Below are positions 51,175-60,470 of a stretch of DNA of 64,000 nucleotides, one piece after another. The notes under the pieces were generated by a model that was not told where the DNA came from, searched no databases, and saw nothing but the letters and a program-made list of their open reading frames with translations. The stretch is from Hymenobacter crusticola (GTDB taxonomy: Bacteria; Bacteroidota; Bacteroidia; Cytophagales; Hymenobacteraceae): the NCBI RefSeq assembly GCF_002154225.1, contig NZ_MTSE01000001.1, positions 434,001 to 498,000 of the forward strand, given 5' to 3'. Within the stretch, counting starts at the first letter, position 1. The number at the start of each line of letters is the position of its first letter. Made by a program: the position numbers and the translations under genes.

Positions 51175-53556
51175 ATGGAATCGCGTCATACTGCTTCCGA
51201 TGAAATTGACTTGCATGAGCTGTTCTTCAAGCTCAGCAAACGCTGGCCTCTTTTCCTTGCTTCAGTCCTGATTGCCGGACTTTCGGCCTGGATGTATTTG
51301 CAAGTCAAAGCCCCTACCTACGATTTTCGCTCTACGCTCCTGATCGGTAATCAAAGCACCGGCTCCAAGCAGGCCCAAGAGCTATTACAACTGCTTGATC
51401 CTAAAGACAAAGGCATGAAGCTGGAGGACGAAATCGGCCTACTGACTTCTACCGACATGCTGCGCCGTACGCTCTCACGCTTGCCGTTCTCGGTGTCTTA
51501 CTATACCGTGCCTAGCTCGTGGCTGAACTCGGTGAAGAACCTGCAAGTGCGCGAGCAAGCCATCGGCGGCGTGCCGTTTCGGGTGCTGCCGGTGCCCAAT
51601 AAGCCCCAGCTCGTGGGGGTGCCAATTTATGTGGAGCCGCAGCAAGATGGGCGCTACCGGGTGCACGCTGATATCAAGAAAGGCGAGCTTCACCAGTTGG
51701 CTTCCGGCGAGTTAGTACGCGAAGTACTTGGTACCCAACTCGACCAGACAGTGCGCGCAGGTGACACACTTCGTAGCCCACTACTGACGGCCGTCATTGC
51801 GCCTGAGCCTAGCTACCCAGCTCTCCCAACTAAAGAGCGTTTCTTCTTCAAGCTGCAAGACATGCCTAGCTTGGTTGGCGATTATCAGAACCGTCTGAAG
51901 GTAAAGCCCATTGAGCACGAATCACGCATCTTGGAGCTCACCACGCAGGGCTCAGTACCTAGCAAGGAAACGCAGTTTCTGAATACCCTCATGGCGGTGT
52001 ACGTGGAGGAAGATCTGACTCAGAAGAATCAGATCGGCCAAAAAACAATTGCCTTCCTCGACAACGAAATCAACAAGATTGCGCAGGCTCGTCTCAACGC
52101 GGCAGAAGCGGTCAGCTCATTCCGCGCTTCGACAGGCGTAGTAGATGCTACCGCTCAATCGGGGGCTGGCATTCAACGCCAGAGCGAGTTACAATCGTCG
52201 CAAGCTCGCTTGGCTACGAATCTGAAATACTACCAAAACATGCTAGGCTACATGCGCAGCCGCCGGGCGGTTGGTCAAACCGCTTCACCTAGCACTGCAG
52301 GCATCGAAGACCCTGCTATCTTGGCGCTGGTACAGCAACTTGCTAAACTCAACACGGAACGTACGTCTGTGGCGCTTAATGCCACAGCTATCAACCCGCA
52401 GCTGGTGAGCCTCGACGAACAGATCAGCGACACAAAGGAATCGTTGATTCAAACCCTGGCTAACTTGATTCGCACCGCTAACATCAGCCTGGGCGATGTG
52501 AACCAGCAGCTAGCGCAGGTACGCACCCAGATCAGCCAGATGCCGGAAAACGAGCGTCGTCTAGCGGCTCTCAGAACCCGTAGCGACTTCACCGACAAGA
52601 ACTATAACCTGCTGGTAGAAAAGCGTAATGAGGCGGCTATTGCCCTAGCTACCAACAACACCGACAAGAAAGTAGTTGACCCGGCCAAGCAAAGTGGCCT
52701 AGGCCCGTCGGCACCCAAGCCGGCGTTGGTGAGCTTGATCGCACTGTTGGCAGCCTTGGCCATTCCGACGGGCATTGTATTACTGAGCGACAAAACCAAC
52801 CGCCGCATCCAGAGCAAGGATGACTTGTCGAAAGTGACGAACATTCCGCTGCTGGGCGTAGTACCCCACGGTTCCAGTGCCGATAAGCAAGCTATGCTGC
52901 ACGACACGCGCAGCCCTATTTCGGAAGCATTCCGCTCGATTCGGGTGAGCTTGCAGTATTTGTCTTCAGGTCCTGATAAACGATTTATCGGCGTAACGTC
53001 GTCGGTACCGGGTGAAGGCAAGACCTTCTGCACCGTAAACCTAGCGGCGGAGCTAGCCCAGGGTGGCCGTCGCGTGATTTTGCTGGAGTGCGACATGCGC
53101 CGTCCTACGATGGCTGGCTACTTCGGCATTGATACGCGCCGGGCACATGGCTTGAGCACCTACTTGGCGGGCACCAGCACCTTGGAGGAAGCCCGCATCG
53201 CGACCGACGTCCCCAACCTAGATGCTGTGTGCTGCGGACCGATTCCGGAGAACCCTACGCAACTGCTGGAAAGCCGCCGCTTGGCCGACCTGATGCAGCA
53301 GCTGCGAGAAGACTACGACTACGTGCTGGTCGATATTCCGCCGATGGGTTACGTGGCCGAGTTCTTTGTGCTGCTTCGCTACCTCGACGCCAACATTTAC
53401 GTGGTGCGCCAGAACTACACCGACCGTGGCCTAGTGAACCAGATCAGTGAGCTTCACCGCGACCAGAAGGTGAAGCAGATTTATATGATTATCAACGACG
53501 TGCATTTTGCCCAAACTTACGAGTACCGTTACAAGGGCAAATCCTCGATCTATTAA
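51175..53556 (+). CDS. Wzc-like chain-length determinant and BY-type tyrosine kinase
   Basis: A 793-residue inner-membrane protein. The Wzz domain begins DEIDLHELFFKLSKRWPLFLASVLIAGLSAWMYL (TM1 about 23-43). A long periplasmic coiled-coil region follows, with the GNVR-type PENERRLAALRTRSDFTDKNYNLLVEKRNEA (about 462-492) and TM2 near 520-540. The kinase domain has Walker A GEGKT at 613-617 (Lys616), Walker A' with Asp640 in LLECDMRRP and Walker B Asp720 in VLVDIPP. The C-terminal tyrosine cluster has Tyr782, 784, 786 and 793. It regulates chain length and export with the Wza-like protein, 47 bases upstream. Confidence 0.95.
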   Translation: MESRHTASDEIDLHELFFKLSKRWPLFLASVLIAGLSAWMYLQVKAPTYDFRSTLLIGNQSTGSKQAQELLQLLDPKDKGMKLEDEIGLLTSTDMLRRTLSRLPFSVSYYTVPSSWLNSVKNLQVREQAIGGVPFRVLPVPNKPQLVGVPIYVEPQQDGRYRVHADIKKGELHQLASGELVREVLGTQLDQTVRAGDTLRSPLLTAVIAPEPSYPALPTKERFFFKLQDMPSLVGDYQNRLKVKPIEHESRILELTTQGSVPSKETQFLNTLMAVYVEEDLTQKNQIGQKTIAFLDNEINKIAQARLNAAEAVSSFRASTGVVDATAQSGAGIQRQSELQSSQARLATNLKYYQNMLGYMRSRRAVGQTASPSTAGIEDPAILALVQQLAKLNTERTSVALNATAINPQLVSLDEQISDTKESLIQTLANLIRTANISLGDVNQQLAQVRTQISQMPENERRLAALRTRSDFTDKNYNLLVEKRNEAAIALATNNTDKKVVDPAKQSGLGPSAPKPALVSLIALLAALAIPTGIVLLSDKTNRRIQSKDDLSKVTNIPLLGVVPHGSSADKQAMLHDTRSPISEAFRSIRVSLQYLSSGPDKRFIGVTSSVPGEGKTFCTVNLAAELAQGGRRVILLECDMRRPTMAGYFGIDTRRAHGLSTYLAGTSTLEEARIATDVPNLDAVCCGPIPENPTQLLESRRLADLMQQLREDYDYVLVDIPPMGYVAEFFVLLRYLDANIYVVRQNYTDRGLVNQISELHRDQKVKQIYMIINDVHFAQTYEYRYKGKSSIY

Positions 53557-53573
53557 CTTTATAAGAAAGGGTA

Positions 53574-53624
53574 CCTGTCATTCCGGGCGTTTTCTGCGTC
53601 AAGGAAGATGCTCGGAATGACAGG
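53574..53624 (+). terminator. Hairpin after the Wzc gene
   Basis: CCTGTCATTCCG (53574-53585) pairs with CGGAATGACAGG (53613-53624). It lies 18 bases after the stop. The TGTCATTCCG sequence is of a type often seen in dispersed repeats, so it may be a repeat element that also ends the transcript. Confidence 0.55.
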
Positions 53625-53742
53625 CGAATTTTAGATTACCTAGGTTTTACTTCGGACCTGCCACCCTCTTATTTCCACGCGCAGGTTTGGAGCTTCTGCT
53701 GCTCTTACACACCTTTTTTGCGCCGTTTTATTTGCCTATTCT

Positions 53743-55350
53743 ATGAGTACTATTACTACCCCCAAAAGCCTCGCGTCGGCGGCAATCCGCGGCGTACAAT
53801 GGACTACGGCGGCTTCCGTAGCCACTGCGCTCATGCAGATCGGCTATACGGCCATCATGGCACGTTTGCTCGACCCGGCCTCGTTTGGCTTGGTAGCTAT
53901 GGCAGGTGTCGTGTTGCGCTTCGGCACATACTTCGCTGAGATGGGCATTGGCCACGCCATCGTGCAGCGGTCTACCATCAGCAAAGATGACGTGCGCGCC
54001 TCCTTTACCGCTTCGCTGGGGCTAGGTGCCGTCGTTACGGCGTTGGCCTGTTTGCTGGCGCCCCTGGCCACCTTCTTTCTGAATAATGAGGCTGTGGTGT
54101 CGTTGGTGCGCTTTCAGTCGTTGGGCTTCATCTTCGTGGGACTGGGCATGACGGCTACGAGCCTTCTGCGCCGCGAGATGCGTTTTGAAGTACTCGCCAA
54201 AATAGAAGTAGCGGCTTACATCCTAGGATATGGTGGCGTAGGGGTTACGCTTGCCTGGTTAACCAGCAAAGGCATGATACCCGTCAGCGGCGTATGGAGC
54301 CTTATTGCTGGTACGCTCGCTCAGCAGCTCTTGGTAGCGTTGATGAGCTACTTGGTGGTGCGTCACTCCATGAAGTTCATCTTCCAGTGGAACGCCTACA
54401 AACAGTTGCTTGGCTACGGCAGCCGAGTTTCTATCATCAGCTTTCTAGAATTTATAAACGGCAACCTCGATACGATGCTGATTGGGCGGTTGCTAGGTCC
54501 GGTGTTGCTGGGTATTTACAACCGTGCGTACATGCTGTTGTACCTGCCCATGTACTTTCTGACCAACAGCTTAGCCCGGGTGGCTTTTCCGGCTTTTAGC
54601 AAGGTGAAGGACGATGTAGTTCGCGTACGTTCGCTGTACCTTACCAGCAGCACCCTAGTAGCCACACTAGTGCTTCCACTGTGCGCTGGCGTAGCCGTGG
54701 CGGCACCCGAGCTGGTGGAGATGCTACTAGGTCCGCGCTGGGCGGCTTCGGTACCAGTACTGCGTGTACTCTGCATTTCTATCCCGCTGAGCATGACTAC
54801 GCTCTTTGCTGGGGTAGTGGCCGACGCTCGCGCCAACCTACGGCAGAAGATTATCCTCAACGTCGAGTTTATGCTGCTGCTAGCTAGCTTATTTGGGCTG
54901 CTACGTGGCTTTGGCTTGGCAGGCATTGCAGCGGCTATCGGTACCGGCGAGGTGGTTCGCACCTTCCTCTACATGCGCATCACCCACAACGATATTGGTA
55001 TCCCATATCGCCGCCTGTTTGCCATCTATATACCGGGCTTGATCAACGCTGCCGCCGTAGGCACCAGCATCTTGGCTGTCACCTTGCTAATTCACCCGCT
55101 GCACCTTCCCGCGGTACTCACGCTGCTCGTGCAGATGTTCACGGGCGCGGTTGTACTAGGAGCGGTGGTTTTGCGCTGGCCTTCGCCCGAACTCCGCGCA
55201 CCCCTACAACAACTTCTGTCACGTCTGCAGCAGCTTTCCGCAATGCCAGCGGCGGGGCAGGCGCTTCTTATTCGCTACGAAATGTTCTTGGAACGCCGGA
55301 AGAGCCTGCTCTTCTCCTTCGATCCGCTTTCTAGCTCTGTTCCTTCATGA
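53743..55350 (+). CDS. Wzx-type oligosaccharide flippase
   Basis: A 535-residue inner-membrane protein of the polysaccharide-transporter family with about 12-14 hydrophobic segments. N-terminal AIRGVQWTTAASVATALMQIGYTAIMARLLDPASFGLVAMAGVVLRFG resembles WzxC/Wzx and is the usual start of the fold. An internal FLEFINGNLDTMLIGRLLGPVLLGIYNRAYMLLYLPMYFL is typical. It moves lipid-linked repeat units across the inner membrane for Wzy polymerisation. The stop overlaps the next ATG by four bases (ATGA), showing translational coupling. Confidence 0.9.
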   Translation: MSTITTPKSLASAAIRGVQWTTAASVATALMQIGYTAIMARLLDPASFGLVAMAGVVLRFGTYFAEMGIGHAIVQRSTISKDDVRASFTASLGLGAVVTALACLLAPLATFFLNNEAVVSLVRFQSLGFIFVGLGMTATSLLRREMRFEVLAKIEVAAYILGYGGVGVTLAWLTSKGMIPVSGVWSLIAGTLAQQLLVALMSYLVVRHSMKFIFQWNAYKQLLGYGSRVSIISFLEFINGNLDTMLIGRLLGPVLLGIYNRAYMLLYLPMYFLTNSLARVAFPAFSKVKDDVVRVRSLYLTSSTLVATLVLPLCAGVAVAAPELVEMLLGPRWAASVPVLRVLCISIPLSMTTLFAGVVADARANLRQKIILNVEFMLLLASLFGLLRGFGLAGIAAAIGTGEVVRTFLYMRITHNDIGIPYRRLFAIYIPGLINAAAVGTSILAVTLLIHPLHLPAVLTLLVQMFTGAVVLGAVVLRWPSPELRAPLQQLLSRLQQLSAMPAAGQALLIRYEMFLERRKSLLFSFDPLSSSVPS

Positions 55351-56573
55351 ATATCCTGCTCACTTCCCTGATTGTTCCAAGTGCTCCATCGGGGGTGCGC
55401 GTTCATTATGAGCGCCTCGCCTCTCAACTGCGGACCCAAGGGCACACCGTTACGCTGGTGACGCAGGACAGCCTGCGCCCGGTAGTGCGCCGGGTGATTG
55501 GTGTTTTCCGTCGGAGCCTAGGTGTGCTGTTTGGTAAGCAGATCGGTATTGAGCTAACCCAGGCGGCCGAAATCTTCTTTGCCATCGACCGCTCGGCGCA
55601 GTACGATGTGGTGAATGCCCAAGATCCATGCAGTGGTTGGGCCGCTCGCTTAGCGCTGCGCGACCAAGCACCAGTAGTCGTGACGGGGCACTTCAACGAC
55701 CATCCGGCTGAGGAGCTTATTCATCAGCAAGGCTTCACGGGGCTGACGGCTCGTTTTCTGCATCACTGGTACAACTTCTTGCTGGGTCGTACCCGGTTTT
55801 TTATCGGCGTATCCGACTATGTGCGGCGGCGCAGCGAGCCGTGGCTAGCGCCCGATGCGCGCCACACCGTAGTGTACAATGGCCTAGCCATGAATCAGTC
55901 GCCTCAGGCGCCGGCTCCCACCACACCCGGCCTTCGCCAGCAGTTTGCTGGTCGTCCGGTTATCTTGAACGTGGGACAACTGGAGGCGCGCAAGAATCAG
56001 CGCTACCTGGTGCAAGCCGCGGCCGAGCTTAAGCGCCAGCAAACAGACTTTGCTTTGGTGTTAGTTGGTCAGGGCGAAGACGAAACGCTACTCCGCCAGA
56101 TGATTGCCGATGCCGACCTAGGTAAGCACGTTTTCCTGCTGGGCTATCACCGCGACATCATGACCCTGCTCCGTTCTGCTGACTTGTACGTGCACGCCGC
56201 CCTGCGCGAGAACTGCCCTTTAGTCCTGATCGAAGCAATGGCGGCCCAATGCCCAGCTGTGGCGCTGGCCGTGGGTGGCATTCCGGAGTTGCTAGCCGAT
56301 ACGCCCGATGCCTTAGTTCTGCCTACGGCAGCGCCCAGCGTGATGGCCGAGCGGCTACAAATTTTGTTGAGCTCGGCCACAAAGCGGCAAGAGTTGCAAC
56401 AGCGGCAACACAACCGGGGCGAGAAGCACTTCGATGCCTCCGTAATGCTGCGCGATACCCTAGCCTTTTTCGACCTAGCCCGGCGTGGCGCTTCGGCCAA
56501 GTCGCAGGCTACTACTGCTCCTTCTCTCCAACCCACCTACCCAGGTACCCTTTCCACGAAAGAGCGCGTTTGA
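55347..56573 (+). CDS. Glycosyltransferase family 4
   Basis: A 408-residue GT-B transferase. It opens MNILLTSLIVPSAPSGVRVHYERLASQLRTQGH and has the C-terminal donor-binding block: ILNVGQLEARKNQRYLVQAAAEL, VGQGEDETLLRQMI, LLGYHRDIMTLLRSADLYVHAALRENCPLVLIEAMAAQCPAVALAVGGIPELL. In this block the EGFG-type motif is replaced by RENCPLVLIEA. It overlaps the flippase by four bases. It likely adds one sugar of the repeat unit; donor and linkage are unknown. Confidence 0.92.
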   Translation: MNILLTSLIVPSAPSGVRVHYERLASQLRTQGHTVTLVTQDSLRPVVRRVIGVFRRSLGVLFGKQIGIELTQAAEIFFAIDRSAQYDVVNAQDPCSGWAARLALRDQAPVVVTGHFNDHPAEELIHQQGFTGLTARFLHHWYNFLLGRTRFFIGVSDYVRRRSEPWLAPDARHTVVYNGLAMNQSPQAPAPTTPGLRQQFAGRPVILNVGQLEARKNQRYLVQAAAELKRQQTDFALVLVGQGEDETLLRQMIADADLGKHVFLLGYHRDIMTLLRSADLYVHAALRENCPLVLIEAMAAQCPAVALAVGGIPELLADTPDALVLPTAAPSVMAERLQILLSSATKRQELQQRQHNRGEKHFDASVMLRDTLAFFDLARRGASAKSQATTAPSLQPTYPGTLSTKERV

Positions 56574-56606
56574 GTAACGGCTGCCCTTTCCACAGCGTCT
56601 GGTGTC

Positions 56607-57902
56607 ATGAAAATTCGCTTAAACTTTCTCCGAATCTTGCCCATGCTGGCGGTCTTTTGCACCTGCTCAGTGTTCTGGGAATTCCTTTATGGCTCCATGG
56701 TCGACCAAGAGCCGGAGCAGCTAAAGTATCTTAACTACGCCCTGCTCGGGGGCGGCCTCGCTTGCGTTATCCTCTTCTGGCGCTACATGCAGCCGATCGT
56801 GAAGAAGTGGTTTTTTGCCTGGGTCTGCGTGATTATGTGGCTGGTGCTGGAATCGTACGCGGGTTGGAACTCGTGGCTCGTGTATCCGCACGTGTTCAAC
56901 AAGTTTTTCGTGCTGCTCATCACCTTCGGCCTCTATGCCTTTCATCGGCGCTACGGCATGCCGCCCTTCTCGCAGCTGATCAACGTGTTGGTACTGGTGC
57001 TGATGGCCAACCTTCTGATTTTACACCGCGACTCGCTGAGCTTGAACGCCTTCGTGGAGAATGAGCGAGGCTTCAATTCCTCCTCAGCGTATCTGCTGGT
57101 GATTGTGGCTTTGTTCTTCCTGAACCGCTTCTTGCTGCGCAATTCTTTCACGGCACTGTTGGTTTTTTTCGTCTGCATGCCACTGATTGTGTTCTTGCAG
57201 CACCGCTCTGTCTGGATTGCTACCATCATTGCCGTTCCGGTCGATCTGCTATTGCTGCGCCTAGCCAAGACGACGCGCTTCTCGCCAGCGAAGATGATTT
57301 TATTGATCGGCTTGCCCGCCATTCTAGGCTCACTGGGCCTGACGATGATTGTGCTGGATAACCCAGAGGTGGTATCGCGCTTCGAGCAAAGCATCGACGA
57401 CATTGCCAACGCCGACAAACAAGGCACCGGCAGCTGGCGCCTCAAGCAAATTGAGTCGTACATTCCGCTGGTCCAGAAGCGCCCCATCGCTGGCTGGCGC
57501 CTGGAGGGCTTCGATGTGCCGATGCAGTTTTATGACCCTAGCAGCGACGCACCCATGTGGCCCGACCACACCGGTCACCACTTCCACAACTTCTATCTCG
57601 ACCGCGCCTTTTACTTCGGCATCCTAGGTATCCTGCTGGTGCTGCTGGTACCGTTCATCAGCGTGGGGCGGCGTCTATTGAAGTCGCGGCGCATGGATTC
57701 CGATACGGCGGCACTTGTCGCCTACTTTGGCAGCCTTATTGTTTTCGGCACTTCCTACGATTGGTCTACTTATCACTTTGGCTTGCTCGGCCTGATAATG
57801 GCAGCCGTGGCTGAACCTGTGCCCGCTCCGATGGCGCTCGATACCCCCACGAATCCATTACCAGAACTAGAAGCGCAGCCTTCCGCCTTGGTGCCCGCTT
57901 AA
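56607..57902 (+). CDS. Wzy-type O-antigen/exopolysaccharide polymerase
   Basis: A 431-residue integral membrane protein with about 10-11 hydrophobic segments. After several helices the periplasmic loop near residues 245-325 (GSWRLKQIESYIPLVQKRPIAGWRLEGFDVP, and WPDHTGHHFHNFYLDRAFYFGILGILLVLLVP) matches the Wzy_C/O-antigen ligase type, with the conserved H(N)xY/F segment. The N-terminus MKIRLNFLRILPM is a plausible start. It joins repeat units in the periplasm. A ligase role cannot be excluded from sequence alone. Confidence 0.85.
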   Translation: MKIRLNFLRILPMLAVFCTCSVFWEFLYGSMVDQEPEQLKYLNYALLGGGLACVILFWRYMQPIVKKWFFAWVCVIMWLVLESYAGWNSWLVYPHVFNKFFVLLITFGLYAFHRRYGMPPFSQLINVLVLVLMANLLILHRDSLSLNAFVENERGFNSSSAYLLVIVALFFLNRFLLRNSFTALLVFFVCMPLIVFLQHRSVWIATIIAVPVDLLLLRLAKTTRFSPAKMILLIGLPAILGSLGLTMIVLDNPEVVSRFEQSIDDIANADKQGTGSWRLKQIESYIPLVQKRPIAGWRLEGFDVPMQFYDPSSDAPMWPDHTGHHFHNFYLDRAFYFGILGILLVLLVPFISVGRRLLKSRRMDSDTAALVAYFGSLIVFGTSYDWSTYHFGLLGLIMAAVAEPVPAPMALDTPTNPLPELEAQPSALVPA

Positions 57903-57929
57903 TATCTCCTTCGCTAACTCCGTCGTCCC

Positions 57930-58958
57930 ATGCCTCAGTCCTACACACCGCAACCCGAGGCGGCCCTCCAGACTCCGGTTCTTCTCTTGGTTTTCAACCG
58001 GCCCGATACTACACGCCGGGTGTTTGAAACGATCCGTCAGGCACGTCCTACGCGGCTCTACGTAGCGGCCGATGGTCCGCGCGCCAACCGTCCAACTGAC
58101 GAAGCGCAGTGCGCCGCCACCCGGGCCGTGGTGCAGGAAGTAGACTGGCCGTGCCAAGTGTTTACGCTTTTTCAGGAGCGCAACTTGAACTGCGGCATTG
58201 CTCCCATCACGGCCATCAACTGGTTTTTCAGCCACGAAACGGAGGGCATCATTCTGGAAGACGACTGCGTGCCAGCACCTAGCTTTTTTCCTTACTGCCA
58301 AGAGCTGCTGGCCCGCTACCGCGACGATACCCGCGTGATGCACATCGGCGGCAACAACTTCGGCTCGGAAGCCCAAGAGCCCCTTACGCCAGGTGCGCCT
58401 TCTTACTATTTCTCTACCCAGCGCAACAGCTGGGGCTGGGCCACGTGGCGCCGCGCTTGGGTACTCTATGACTATAACCTCACAGGTTTCCAGGAAGCGG
58501 TGAAAACAGGTGCGCTCGACAGCATGTTCACGAGCTCGCTGGAGAAACGCTACCGTCTCTCAAAGATGGCGGCTGTGCTGCGCTTGCCCCAGCCCGCCGA
58601 CGTGTGGGATTATCAGTGGGAATACACCATTGGCATGAACTCGGGTCTGTACATTGTGCCGGCGGTGAACCTAGTAGGCAATATCGGTTTTGGTAACAAT
58701 TCCACCCACACCCACGACGATGGCGACATGCTAGGCGCTGTGCCTGCCCGCGACCTAGCTTTCCCGCTGGTACACCCGGCCTACGTGCGGCAGGATCGGC
58801 AGCGTGACCGGAAGCGCTTCAACGAGTTTTTGCGCAGCCGGGTATCGGCGATCATGCGCCGCATCTTCGCTGGCCAAAAGCCCGTGGCTTCTAACCTGCA
58901 AAGCCCTACCACGAAGCCCAAGACCACAGCGGAGCAACCTAGCCCAGTACTGCGGTAG
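57930..58958 (+). CDS. GT-A-fold nucleotide-diphospho-sugar transferase
   Basis: A 342-residue cytoplasmic transferase. It starts PVLLLVFNRPDTTRRVFETIRQARPTRLYVAADGPR and has a metal-binding EDDCVP (about residues 109-114) in the sequence GIILEDDCVPAPSFFPYCQELLARYR, then NSWGWATWRRAWVLYDY. This set is shared with a Bacteroidota group annotated as nucleotide-diphospho-sugar transferase or hemolysin-like. The C-terminal tail is basic and low-complexity. It begins 27 bases after the polymerase stop. The substrate is unknown. Confidence 0.85.
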   Translation: MPQSYTPQPEAALQTPVLLLVFNRPDTTRRVFETIRQARPTRLYVAADGPRANRPTDEAQCAATRAVVQEVDWPCQVFTLFQERNLNCGIAPITAINWFFSHETEGIILEDDCVPAPSFFPYCQELLARYRDDTRVMHIGGNNFGSEAQEPLTPGAPSYYFSTQRNSWGWATWRRAWVLYDYNLTGFQEAVKTGALDSMFTSSLEKRYRLSKMAAVLRLPQPADVWDYQWEYTIGMNSGLYIVPAVNLVGNIGFGNNSTHTHDDGDMLGAVPARDLAFPLVHPAYVRQDRQRDRKRFNEFLRSRVSAIMRRIFAGQKPVASNLQSPTTKPKTTAEQPSPVLR

Positions 58959-59102
58959 CAGTACCTACTTGTGTACCCTCGTTAACTGGTCTGGAACGGC
59001 TCGCTGCAAACGACACCAGTGAAGTTAAAAGACACAAGCAGGCCTCTCTACACAACCTGCAAGAGCTACGAACGTAGTATTCATAAATATTAAAACATAA
59101 CT

Positions 59103-60284
59103 ATGTTCATTGGCATAGTAGCTCCTATCGCAACGAGTGACCTGCTGCCGGAAGCGGCTTGGCAGGGCAAATCGTACCCGCAAGGGCGTGCGGGGGCTCC
59201 TCTTATCAGCAATCTCATCAAGGAATACATTAGGCGCGGGCATCGGGTAGTGGCTATTACCATCGACGAGCAGATGGACGACGATAGACCACCTTTCGTG
59301 TACCAGGAAGGGCAGCTGACGTATGTGGTGGCGCCTTGCCGCAAGCGCACCTTTCGCCAAAACGGCAAGCGGATCGGCCGCAACATCGACTTCTACCGCT
59401 TCGAGCGCAAGCAGATGCTAGCTTTGCTGCGGCAGTACAAGCCGGAAGTAGTGCACGCCCACTGGACCTACGAATTTGCCCTAGCTTCATTAGCGTATAC
59501 CCCCAACACCATCACTACCGTCCACGACAACGCGCAGGTAATTTTCAACTATGTCCGGACGCTGAACCGCTTTTTCCTACTGCTAATGGCGCGCTACGTG
59601 TTCCGCAAAGGACGCTGGTTCACGGCCGTCTCGCCCTATATGGCCGAGTCAGTGCAGCCTTGGACGCGGGAAAAGGTGTTTGTGGTAGCTAACCCCGTGG
59701 TGTTACCCGGCCCAAACCTAGAACCTAGGCCCCCACAGGACAAGCCCATCATCAGCATCGTCGTGAATGGCTGGGACGACCGCAAGAATTCCAAAATGGC
59801 CTTGCTCGCGTTCAAAGAAATTCAAAAGCGCCACCCGCAAGCGGTACTGTGGGCCATGGGCACAGCCTTCGAACCCGAAGGCCACGCCGTAGACTTCTGC
59901 CGCGAGCATGATATCACCAACATCGTCTTCTTCGGCCCTACTCAATACGATGAGGTGCTGCGAAAGATTGCCCAGAGCACGATGGTGCTACACACCTCCC
60001 TGGAAGAATCGTTTGGGATGGTGTTAGTAGAAGCCATGAGCTACGGCGTGCCGGTGGTGGCGGGTAAGTACAGCGGTGCCGTTCCGTGGGTAGTAGAAGA
60101 TGGTGGTGTGCTGGTCGACGTGCGCAATCTTCATGAGATTGTGGAGGCTACCCATCAACTTCTCTCCGATCAGGCACTCTATCAAAGGATATCGAAGCGT
60201 GCCCTAGAGGTGGTACAGCACCGCTTTCCCATCCAGAAAATCGCCGACGAATACCTCGAATTGTATCAGAAATATGGCCGCTAA
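59103..60284 (+). CDS. Glycosyltransferase family 4
   Basis: A 393-residue GT-B transferase beginning MFIGIVAPIATSDLLPEAAWQGKSYPQGRAGAPLISNLIKEYIRRGH. The acceptor half includes PEVVHAHWTYEFALASLAY. The C-terminal half has IVVNGWDDRKNSKMALLAFKEIQ, FFGPTQYDEVLRKIAQSTMVLHTSLEESFGMVLVEAMSYGVPVVAGKYSGAVPWV, with the EESFG...EA donor site. A 144-base gap with no detectable gene separates it from the previous gene. It likely contributes one sugar to the exopolysaccharide repeat. Confidence 0.92.
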   Translation: MFIGIVAPIATSDLLPEAAWQGKSYPQGRAGAPLISNLIKEYIRRGHRVVAITIDEQMDDDRPPFVYQEGQLTYVVAPCRKRTFRQNGKRIGRNIDFYRFERKQMLALLRQYKPEVVHAHWTYEFALASLAYTPNTITTVHDNAQVIFNYVRTLNRFFLLLMARYVFRKGRWFTAVSPYMAESVQPWTREKVFVVANPVVLPGPNLEPRPPQDKPIISIVVNGWDDRKNSKMALLAFKEIQKRHPQAVLWAMGTAFEPEGHAVDFCREHDITNIVFFGPTQYDEVLRKIAQSTMVLHTSLEESFGMVLVEAMSYGVPVVAGKYSGAVPWVVEDGGVLVDVRNLHEIVEATHQLLSDQALYQRISKRALEVVQHRFPIQKIADEYLELYQKYGR

Positions 60285-60413
60285 CCTAGGTCAGTCCGCC
60301 CCCTTCTTACGCCCTACACCTCTTTGCACATCAGACAGCTAGGCAGTTATTTAAGAACAAATAGATAACCTACACCTAACGAAAGCTAGCTACCTGATTA
60401 GCAATAAGAACTA

Positions 60414-60421
60414 TATCTTTA
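60414..60421 (+). promoter_or_regulatory. Weak -7-like element before the second GT4 gene
   Basis: TATCTTTA is one base from TAnnTTTG and lies 50 bases before the ATG at 60471, in an AT-rich 186-base gap. It may give the last glycosyltransferase genes their own promoter. Confidence 0.3.
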
Positions 60422-60470
60422 TCTTACTACCTAAGAACCCTGCACTTAGCGAAGATAACACCCTATCATT